The translations under genes and the position numbers were made by a program. 7,334 bases of DNA, from positions 5,829 through 13,162 of the forward strand of contig JAUNBY010000045.1 of NCBI GenBank assembly GCA_030526935.1, given 5' to 3'. Source of the stretch: Clostridia bacterium (GTDB lineage Bacteria > Bacillota > Clostridia > Christensenellales > Aristaeellaceae). The notes under the pieces were generated by a model. That model was given only the letters and a program-made list of their open reading frames with translations. It was not told where the DNA came from and ran no database searches. How positions within the stretch are numbered: the first letter of the stretch is position 1; each line of letters starts with the position of its first letter. Shown in pieces: positions 1-5,904 of the stretch.

Positions 1-1847
1 TCACACCATTTGTTCGGGGCGTGTTCATGCTGCCGGGACACGGAAACGTCGTGGGAATTGGACAGGCTCTCGCTCAGGAAGCCGGGCGCCTCGAGATATA
101 TCAGGGAAAAAACGAGCAGGGCATGGCTCACGTCGCCGTGGCTTTCGCAAAACAGATGAAGCGCAAGCAGATATTCGCCGTTACGTCATCCGTCGGGCCG
201 GGAGCCGCGAATATGATAACCGCCGCCGCCACTGCTACGGCCAACAATATACCGGTTCTGCTGCTCCCGGGCGACGTCTACGCCTGCCGCCAGCCGGATC
301 CGGTGCTTCAGCAGATAGAGCAGATAAACGACATGTCATTGTCCACAAACGACGCTTACAGACCCGTTTGCCGGTATTGGGACAGGGTTTCGCGACCCGA
401 CCAGCTTATGAGCGCCATGCTCAACGCCATGAGAACCCTCACCGATCCCGCGAATACGGGAGCCGTCTGCGTGGCTATGCCGCAGGATGTCGAGGGCGAG
501 GCTTACGATTATCCCGCGACATTCCTCGAAAAGCGCGTATGGCGGCTTGAAAGGCGTCCCGCGACGGAGTTTGCCATGGAAAAAGCCGCCGAGGTCATAA
601 GAACGGCTAAAAAGCCCATACTCGTCTGCGGCGGAGGCGTGCGCTATTCCGAGGCTCACGACGAGTTCATGGACTTCGCCAGAACGTTTAACATACCCTT
701 TGGCGAGACGCAGGCCGGCAAGAGCGCCATAGAGTGGACTGATCCTCTCAACCTCGGAGGCATAGGCGTAACGGGATGCCTTGCGGCAAACGTAATAGCA
801 AAGGAAGCCGACGTGGTCATAGGCGTCGGCACAAGATATACCGACTTTACGACAAGCTCCAAATGGCTTTTCAGACAGGACGCCAAGTTCGTAAACATAA
901 ACGTGAGCGAATTCCAGGCGTATAAGCTCGACGCGACACCCGTCATAGCCGACGCCAAAGAAGCCCTGCCCGCTCTTAAAAAGGCGCTTTCTGGTTATAT
1001 GAGCGGGTATACGGATGAAATAAAGGCAGCAAAGGACAAGTGGCAAGCGGAACTTGACAGGCTCGACGGCCTCGAGTTCGACGAGGGTTCCATACCCAAT
1101 GTTATCGATTTGAACGCCGAATCGGCTGAAAAGTTCGCTTCGGACATCGGCAGCCGCTTCACGCAAACCATGGCGCTCGGCGCCATCAACCGGCTGATCG
1201 CCCCTGATTCCGTCGTCATAGGTTCCAGCGGCAGCCTTCCCGGATGTATGCAGCGCATGTGGCGTCCGTCTCATAGGGATACCTACAATATGGAATACGG
1301 CTATTCCTGCATGGGTTACGAGATAAACGGAGCCTTGGGCGTAAAGCTCGCGATAGGGGAGAGGGAAGTATACGCCATGGTGGGCGACGGAAGCTTTACC
1401 ATGCTTCATTCGGAGATGCTCACGGCGATACAGGAGCGATTGAAGATAAACATATGCCTGTTCGACAACGCGAGCTTCGGCTGCATAAACAACTTGCAGG
1501 TGGGGCAAGGAAACGATTCGCTCTGCACCGAATTGCGTTACCGCCGTTCGCAAAGCGGCAAGCTCGACGGCGACTTCCTCAACGTCTCATACGCAAAAAT
1601 CGCCGAGGGCTACGGCGCGGTCGGGTATACGATAAAGACATTGGAAGAGTTGGAAAGAGCGCTGGAAGATTCCAAGAACGTCACAGACAGGCCGGTCTTG
1701 TTCGACATTAAGGTTCTTCCTAAATCTATGACCGACGGGTATCTGTCCTGGTGGCGGGTGGGAACGCCGGAAGTGTCAGAAAATCCCCGCAACCGCGAGT
1801 GCTGGAAAGAGCATCTGGAGCACGTCGGCAACGCGAGAAAGTATTAA
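1..1847 (+). CDS. iolD: 3D-(3,5/4)-trihydroxycyclohexane-1,2-dione hydrolase (IolD), 5' end cut off by window
   Basis: A ThDP-dependent cytosolic enzyme of myo-inositol breakdown that hydrolytically opens the cyclic dione made by IolE to 5-deoxy-D-glucuronate. The frame is open from base 3, reading TPFVRGVFMLPGHGNVVGIG, which matches the internal N-terminal region of IolD proteins. The GTG at 21 is therefore not the start, and roughly 25 residues lie upstream. About 614 codons are visible; the family is about 640. Seen: KNEQGMAH with the ThDP-activating Glu (codon 114-116), SVGPGAAN, NNIPVLLLPGD, RQPDPVLQQ, YWDR, QDVEGEAYDYP, CGGGVRYSEA, ETQAGK, NLGGIGVTG, GTRYTDFTTSSK, and the C-terminal ThDP/Mg site beginning GDGS (1383) and ending in DNASFGCINN. 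The carboxyl end, MTDGYLSWWRVG to ARKY, is also IolD-like. It ends 33 nt before iolG. Close homology across the whole length separates it from acetolactate synthase and other ThDP relatives. Confidence 0.96.
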   Translation, partial: TPFVRGVFMLPGHGNVVGIGQALAQEAGRLEIYQGKNEQGMAHVAVAFAKQMKRKQIFAVTSSVGPGAANMITAAATATANNIPVLLLPGDVYACRQPDPVLQQIEQINDMSLSTNDAYRPVCRYWDRVSRPDQLMSAMLNAMRTLTDPANTGAVCVAMPQDVEGEAYDYPATFLEKRVWRLERRPATEFAMEKAAEVIRTAKKPILVCGGGVRYSEAHDEFMDFARTFNIPFGETQAGKSAIEWTDPLNLGGIGVTGCLAANVIAKEADVVIGVGTRYTDFTTSSKWLFRQDAKFVNINVSEFQAYKLDATPVIADAKEALPALKKALSGYMSGYTDEIKAAKDKWQAELDRLDGLEFDEGSIPNVIDLNAESAEKFASDIGSRFTQTMALGAINRLIAPDSVVIGSSGSLPGCMQRMWRPSHRDTYNMEYGYSCMGYEINGALGVKLAIGEREVYAMVGDGSFTMLHSEMLTAIQERLKINICLFDNASFGCINNLQVGQGNDSLCTELRYRRSQSGKLDGDFLNVSYAKIAEGYGAVGYTIKTLEELERALEDSKNVTDRPVLFDIKVLPKSMTDGYLSWWRVGTPEVSENPRNRECWKEHLEHVGNARKY

Positions 1848-1880
1848 AGATAAAAAAGACAGTTAAAGGGGCAAAGAGGT

Positions 1881-2894
1881 ATGGATAAGAAACTGAGAAT
1901 AGGCGTCATAGGCGCGGGGCGCATCGGAAAGCTTCACAGCAATAATCTCGTAAACCGCGTTCCCAACGCCGAACTCGTCGCGATAAGCGACGTGTACGAG
2001 CCGGCGGCGAAGGAACTGGCCGAAAAACTCAACGTACCCAACTACTACGCCGACTATAAAAAGATCATAGATGACAAGTCGATAGACGCGGTATTTATCT
2101 GCTCGTCGACAGACACGCATTCGCCTATATCCATAGAGGCGGCCATGGCGGGCAAGCACATATTCTGCGAAAAGCCCATAGACCACGACCTCGACAAGAT
2201 CAAGAAGGTGCTCGAAGTCGTAAAAGAAGCGGGCGTAAAGTATCAGGTTGGCTTCAATCGCCGCTTCGACAGGAACTTCAGCCATGTCAGGGACGTCGTT
2301 AAAAGCGGCGGCATAGGCGACGTTCAGATAGTAAAGGTCACCTCGCGCGACCCCGAAGCCCCGCCGCTTAGCTACGTAAAGGTTTCGGGCGGCATATTCG
2401 TGGATATGACCATACACGATTTCGACATGGTGCGCTACCTGTCCGGAAGCGAAGTCACGCAGGTTTCGGCCGTCGGCGCTTGCCTTGTAAACCCCGAAAT
2501 CGCCGAGGCTGGGGACGTGGATACATGCATAATCACGCTGAAATTCGCGAACGGCGCTTTGGGAGTCATAGACAACAGCCGCCAGGCGGTATACGGCTAC
2601 GACCAGAGGATAGAGGTGTTCGGCTCCAAGGGCTGCATAACCGCTGACAATGAGGTCGCCAACAACACCGTGCATTATACCGCCGAAGGCGTATACAAGG
2701 AAAAGCCCCTGTGGTTCTTCCTCGAGAGATATAATGAAGCGTTCATTCAGGAGGAGTGCGACTTCGTCGAATCCTGCCTGTGTGATAAACCCACAAAGGT
2801 AGGCGCCTTCGACGGTTTGCAGCCGGTATTGATAGCCATAGCCGCAAAAAAGAGCTGTGAATTGGGAGGCGTTCCCGTAAACGTAGGTGAATAG
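1881..2894 (+). CDS. iolG: Inositol 2-dehydrogenase, Gfo/Idh/MocA family (IolG-like)
   Basis: NAD(P)-dependent oxidoreductase expected to oxidise myo-inositol (or an isomer such as D-chiro-inositol) to 2-keto-inositol, the entry step of inositol catabolism. The protein has 337 residues, normal for the family. The N-terminal Rossmann domain carries GAGRIG at residues 11-16, and Asp37 in the AISD segment after the second strand suggests NAD preference. The family motif EKP is at 97-99. The catalytic set known from IolG is present as Lys98, Asp175 and His179 (VDMTIHDFD). The C-terminal substrate domain contains the usual DNSRQAVYGYDQR and EVFGSKG stretches. The start is ATG at 1881; a purine-rich AAAGGGG (1865-1871) and GAGG just before the ATG can serve as ribosome site. 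Direct adjacency to iolD supports inositol as the substrate. Exact isomer specificity, or scyllo-inositol activity, cannot be read from sequence. Confidence 0.9.
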   Translation: MDKKLRIGVIGAGRIGKLHSNNLVNRVPNAELVAISDVYEPAAKELAEKLNVPNYYADYKKIIDDKSIDAVFICSSTDTHSPISIEAAMAGKHIFCEKPIDHDLDKIKKVLEVVKEAGVKYQVGFNRRFDRNFSHVRDVVKSGGIGDVQIVKVTSRDPEAPPLSYVKVSGGIFVDMTIHDFDMVRYLSGSEVTQVSAVGACLVNPEIAEAGDVDTCIITLKFANGALGVIDNSRQAVYGYDQRIEVFGSKGCITADNEVANNTVHYTAEGVYKEKPLWFFLERYNEAFIQEECDFVESCLCDKPTKVGAFDGLQPVLIAIAAKKSCELGGVPVNVGE

Positions 2895-2898
2895 GAGG
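2893..2898 (+). promoter_or_regulatory. Strong Shine-Dalgarno AGGAGG deciding a TTG start
   Basis: AGGAGG overlaps the iolG stop codon (TAG, 2892-2894) and sits 9 nt before TTG at 2908. The next in-frame ATG (2950) has no such site and would remove the conserved N-terminal helix (IELFACEIRM). The overlap with the stop codon suggests translational coupling of iolG and the transketolase. Confidence 0.85.
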
Positions 2899-2907
2899 TT
2901 GATATAA

Positions 2908-3741
2908 TTGGATGTCAGGAGAATAGAGCTTTTCGCCTGCGAGATACGAATGGCGATGCTCGAGGAATTCAAGGCGCGCGGCTTCGGCCACGTCGGCGGT
3001 TCACTGTCCATCGCCGACGCGCTGGCGGTATTGTACGGCGAAGTGATGAACGTTCGCCCCGACGACCCGACATGGCCCGAGAGGGATAAACTGGTAAGCT
3101 CCAAGGGACACGCCGGCCCCGCGGTATACGCGGCGCTGGCGCTCACGGGATTTTTCCACGTAGATGTGCTCAAAACGCTCAACCAGCCCGGAACGTGCCT
3201 TCCGAGCCACTGCGACAAGAACAAGACCCCCGGCGTGGACTGCACGACCGGCTCCCTTGGACAGGGAACCTCGCAGGCGGTAGGAATGGCTCTGGGCGAT
3301 AAGCTCAAGGGAAGAAAAAACAAGGTCTACCTCATTGTAGGAGACGGCGAGCTTAACGAGGGACAGTGCTGGGAAGCGGCGATGTTCGCGGCGGCTAAGA
3401 ATGTCGATAACCTCGTCTGGCTCATAGACGACAACAAGCGACAGCTCGACGGATATACGAAGGACATACTTCCGTCGTTCGACCTGAGGGCAAAATTTGA
3501 AGCCTTCGGATTCGACGCCGTGAGGGTCGACGGCGCGGACGTAGAAGCCATATACGAGGCCGTAACGAAAAAGCCCGAGGGAAAGCCCATAGCCGTTATA
3601 CTCGATACCGTAAAGGGTAAGGGAGTGACCGCGGTCGAGAACACCGCCGCCAACCATTCTATGACGGTCAAGGCCGACGTTTGGGACGGCTATATCGCCG
3701 AAGTGCGCGAGCGCTATCAGAAGCTTAAGGAGGGCGAATAA
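2908..3741 (+). CDS. Split transketolase, N-terminal (ThDP-binding) subunit
   Basis: Subunit carrying the pyrophosphate-binding half of a transketolase, which moves a two-carbon ketol unit from a ketose to an aldose; it works only with the partner encoded next. 277 residues, the usual size for stand-alone N subunits. Motifs in order: HVGGSLS (28-34), SSKGHAGPA (64-72), TGSLGQG (114-120), the ThDP/Mg motif GDGELNEGQ (145-153) continuing to DDNKRQLDG (174-182), VDGAD in the FDAVRVDGAD segment, then VKGKG and NHSM near the end. The start is TTG, chosen for its 9-nt spacing from AGGAGG. The gene begins 13 nt after iolG and ends 2 nt before the C subunit. Split transketolases also serve apiose and sulfoquinovose catabolism, so a role outside the pentose phosphate pathway is possible. 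Here the context is inositol; the true substrate is unknown. Confidence 0.93.
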   Translation: MDVRRIELFACEIRMAMLEEFKARGFGHVGGSLSIADALAVLYGEVMNVRPDDPTWPERDKLVSSKGHAGPAVYAALALTGFFHVDVLKTLNQPGTCLPSHCDKNKTPGVDCTTGSLGQGTSQAVGMALGDKLKGRKNKVYLIVGDGELNEGQCWEAAMFAAAKNVDNLVWLIDDNKRQLDGYTKDILPSFDLRAKFEAFGFDAVRVDGADVEAIYEAVTKKPEGKPIAVILDTVKGKGVTAVENTAANHSMTVKADVWDGYIAEVRERYQKLKEGE

Positions 3742-3743
3742 TC

Positions 3744-4715
3744 ATGACAATTGAGTATAACGGACAATTGGACGCGCGCTCCTTCAAGGATGTGCTCGGG
3801 AGCACCATCCCCGCGATGCTGGAAGCGGACAGTGATATCATATATCTCGACGCGGATCTGATGAGCTGCATAGGCACAAAGAAATACGCCGATGCCCACC
3901 CAGATCGCGCTATAAACTGCGGCATTGCCGAGGCCAATATGATGGGAGTCGCCGCGGGACTGGCGGCGGCGGGATTCAAGCCCGTGTGCCATACATTCGG
4001 CCCCTTCGCGTCGAGGCGCAGTTTTGACCAGGTATTCCTTTCGGCGGGCTACGCTGGAAACGACATAACCGTCATAGGTTCCGATCCCGGGGTATGCGCC
4101 GCGTTTAACGGCGGCACGCATATGCCCTTTGAGGACGTGGCTTTATACCGCGCGATACCTACCGCCACGATTATAGACATAACCGACGCTTACATGCTCG
4201 AGGAGCTTTTGCCCAAGGTGGTCGATATACCCGGCGTTAAATACATACGCGTAGGCCGCAAGAACAACCCGCATATGTACGCCCCCGGGACGCGGTTTAC
4301 CGTTGGCAAGGGAAACGTCCTCAAGGACGGTTCCGACGTCGCGATCATCGCCTGCGGCATAATGGTAGGCAAGGCCATGGCTGCCGCCGCTGAGCTAGAA
4401 AAGGACGGAATAAACGCCGCTGTAATCGACATGTTCACCATCAAGCCTCTCGACAGCGAGCTGGTTCTCAAATACGCGCAGAAAACTGGAGCGGTCGTCG
4501 TGTGCGAGAACCACAATAAAATCGGCGGACTTTACAGCGCCGTGACGGAACTTCTCGCGCGCGAGAGGCCGACGTTTACCGGCTGCGTCGCCGTAGAGGA
4601 TAAATACGGCGAGGTCGGCCCGCAGGACTACCTCGAAAAGTCATTCGACCTTACGAGCGAGCACATTATAAGCGAAGTCAAAAAAACCATCACCATGGCG
4701 GGAGCGGCCAATTAA
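3744..4715 (+). CDS. Split transketolase, C-terminal (PYR and C-terminal domain) subunit
   Basis: Partner of the preceding subunit, completing the transketolase active site. 323 residues. The PYR domain has the ThDP-activating Glu63 in NCGIAEANMMG, then HTFGPFASRRSFDQV (83-97), and the loop SDPGVCAAFNGGTH (113-126) with His126; EDVALYRAIP follows. IRVGR (168-172) matches the phosphate-contact Arg segment. The C-terminal domain carries DVAIIACGIMV and the end segment VVVCENHNKIGGL. Ribosome site AAGGAGGG (3727-3734) lies 9 nt before the ATG, inside the end of the N-subunit gene, so the two are probably co-translated. Odd point: by-eye alignment to classical transketolases puts Asp114 where a phosphate-binding His (E. 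coli His461) is usual, and Asn122 where the acceptor-hydroxyl Asp (yeast Asp477) is usual. Arg12 and Ser41 look retained. This hints at an altered substrate, though the family is certain. Confidence 0.92.
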   Translation: MTIEYNGQLDARSFKDVLGSTIPAMLEADSDIIYLDADLMSCIGTKKYADAHPDRAINCGIAEANMMGVAAGLAAAGFKPVCHTFGPFASRRSFDQVFLSAGYAGNDITVIGSDPGVCAAFNGGTHMPFEDVALYRAIPTATIIDITDAYMLEELLPKVVDIPGVKYIRVGRKNNPHMYAPGTRFTVGKGNVLKDGSDVAIIACGIMVGKAMAAAAELEKDGINAAVIDMFTIKPLDSELVLKYAQKTGAVVVCENHNKIGGLYSAVTELLARERPTFTGCVAVEDKYGEVGPQDYLEKSFDLTSEHIISEVKKTITMAGAAN

Positions 4716-4723
4716 AACACATT

Positions 4724-4729
4724 GGAGGG
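4724..4729 (+). promoter_or_regulatory. Shine-Dalgarno GGAGGG fixing the GAPDH start
   Basis: GGAGGG lies 7 nt before ATG at 4737. A longer reading from TTG at 4722 would place the ribosome site inside the coding region and add five residues (MEGLQ) before the Rossmann strand MDRKVRVGVAGYG, so ATG 4737 is preferred. Confidence 0.85.
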
Positions 4730-4736
4730 TTTGCAA

Positions 4737-5777
4737 ATGGACAGGAAAGTAAGAGTGGGCGTAGCGGGATACGGAACGATTGGGCAGCGCCTTGCCGACG
4801 GCGTGGCGCTTCAAAAGGACATGGAACTCGTAGGCGTAGCCGATCTTGCGCCGACGCTCGCCATAAGGGCGCTCAAGGAAAAAGGAATGCCCTATGACCT
4901 GTATCTCGTTCAGGGAGCCGACAAGTCAAAGTTTGACGAACTGGGGATACCTACGAAGGGCAGCTTCGACGACCTTCTGGGAAAAGTCGATATTATGCTC
5001 GACTCCGCACCCGGCGGAATTGGCGCCAAGAACAAGGTGCTCTACGAGAAGGCCGGAGTCAAGGCCATATTCCAGGGCGGCGAAAAGAATTCCGTGGCGG
5101 ACGTGTTCTTCCATGGCTACGCAAATTACGAAAAGGGCCTCGACAAGAGCTATCTGAAGCTCACAAGCTGCAACACGACCGGACTTATAAGAACCGTTGA
5201 TGCCCTCGACCGCGCCGTGGGACTGAGCAAGGTGGCCATAACCATAATCCGCCGCGTCGCCGACCCGGGCGATTATCACAGAGGACTTACCAACGCCCTT
5301 CAAATCGACAAGGCGCCTTCTCATCAGGCGGTAGACCTCATGACAATAATGCCCCACGTCGAGGCGACGGGAATACTCGTCCACACCCCCGTAACCCATG
5401 GACATATAATCACGGTACTGGCCTCGTCCAAGGACGGGAGCAAGGTCACAAAGGAAAAGGCTCTGGAAGTATTTGAGAATCATCCGCGCATCCGCGTGGT
5501 ATCGATCGACGAAGGCTTCCTGGGCAACGCGAGCCTGTTTAAATACGCCCGCGACCTTGGCAATCCGCGCGGCGACATGTACGAAATAGGGCTGTGGAGG
5601 GATTCCATAGTCGAGTCGGGCAACGATATAATGTACGCCATCAATATCCCGCAGGAGTCCGTCACCATCCCCGAGACCATTGACGGCATACGCGCCGCTA
5701 TGCATATGCAGTCCACCCGGGAGGAAGGCACGAATAAGACCAACGAGTATCTGAATATCGCCCGCTGGAAGAAGTAA
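4737..5777 (+). CDS. gap: Type II (archaeal-type) glyceraldehyde-3-phosphate dehydrogenase
   Basis: Phosphorylating aldehyde dehydrogenase that converts glyceraldehyde 3-phosphate, Pi and NAD(P)+ to 1,3-bisphosphoglycerate. 346 residues, close to archaeal type II enzymes and unlike the usual bacterial type I. Seen: Rossmann GYGTIG (11-16); DSAPGGIGAKNK (89-100); IFQGGEK; the catalytic motif SCNTTG with Cys145; IIRRVADP (170-177); PSHQAVD (194-200); VTHGH (219-223), holding the expected catalytic His; and QESVTIPETIDGIRA near the end. Classical bacterial GAPDH motifs (ASCTTNC) are absent. Asp36 stands at the end of the second Rossmann strand where many archaeal enzymes have Lys, which favours NAD+. 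It sits 21 nt after the transketolase and upstream of an archaeal-type PGK. The family call is firm. The physiological aldehyde could be GAP or, as argued in the findings, a GAP analogue derived from inositol. Confidence 0.92.
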   Translation: MDRKVRVGVAGYGTIGQRLADGVALQKDMELVGVADLAPTLAIRALKEKGMPYDLYLVQGADKSKFDELGIPTKGSFDDLLGKVDIMLDSAPGGIGAKNKVLYEKAGVKAIFQGGEKNSVADVFFHGYANYEKGLDKSYLKLTSCNTTGLIRTVDALDRAVGLSKVAITIIRRVADPGDYHRGLTNALQIDKAPSHQAVDLMTIMPHVEATGILVHTPVTHGHIITVLASSKDGSKVTKEKALEVFENHPRIRVVSIDEGFLGNASLFKYARDLGNPRGDMYEIGLWRDSIVESGNDIMYAINIPQESVTIPETIDGIRAAMHMQSTREEGTNKTNEYLNIARWKK

Positions 5778-5784
5778 TACCGGA

Positions 5785-5815
5785 TTGAGGGCGACGAAAG
5801 CCCCTTTCCTATTAT
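5785..5815 (+). promoter_or_regulatory. Weak candidate sigma-A promoter for pgk
   Basis: TTGAGG (5785-5790) and TATTAT (5810-5815) resemble -35 and -10 boxes, with a 19-nt spacer that is longer than the usual 17. If real, transcription would begin near 5822 and give an mRNA leader of about 80 nt containing the GC-rich hairpin. Chance matches of this quality are common. Confidence 0.25.
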
Positions 5816-5842
5816 GGCATCATCCCGACAGAGTGCCGTTTA

Positions 5843-5873
5843 TGAGCGCGGGAGGCGTCGTCGCCCGCGCTTA
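5843..5873 (+). terminator. GC-rich intercistronic hairpin (possible weak terminator, attenuator or processing site)
   Basis: AGCGCGGG (5845-5852) pairs perfectly with CCCGCGCT (5864-5871) around an 11-nt loop. A G-T wobble and a T-A pair extend the stem outward to 5843/5873. The following TTAAATTTAG is a poor U-tract, so full intrinsic termination is doubtful. It lies in the 127-nt spacer between the GAPDH and PGK genes, the only long gap in the operon, where it could lower read-through, protect mRNA ends or set a GAPDH:PGK ratio. Confidence 0.45.
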
Positions 5874-5904
5874 AATTTAGTCCTTATATCCGGAGGGAAA
5901 GAAC

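Noticed and set aside
21..29. GTG at 21 as the start of iolD
   Set aside because: The same frame is open upstream and codes for residues (TPFVRG) that match the interior of IolD proteins, so the gene begins before the window.
336..1553. A 405-codon open frame on the minus strand antisense to iolD
   Set aside because: Antisense shadow of a firmly identified gene, with no ribosome site and no family resemblance.
2902..2907. TATAAT as a -10 promoter box before the transketolase
   Set aside because: It lies in the ribosome-site spacer immediately before the TTG start; transcription from it would begin inside the coding region and omit the Shine-Dalgarno sequence.
1863..3323. A 486-codon open frame on the minus strand antisense to iolG and the transketolase gene
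   Set aside because: It spans two well-identified genes on the other strand, shows no recognisable motifs and low-complexity Tyr/Val/Leu-rich composition expected from reading the complement of this codon usage.
4722..4736. TTG at 4722 as the GAPDH start
   Set aside because: The GGAGGG at 4724-4729 would be inside the gene; ATG 4737 has correct spacing and begins the Rossmann strand directly.
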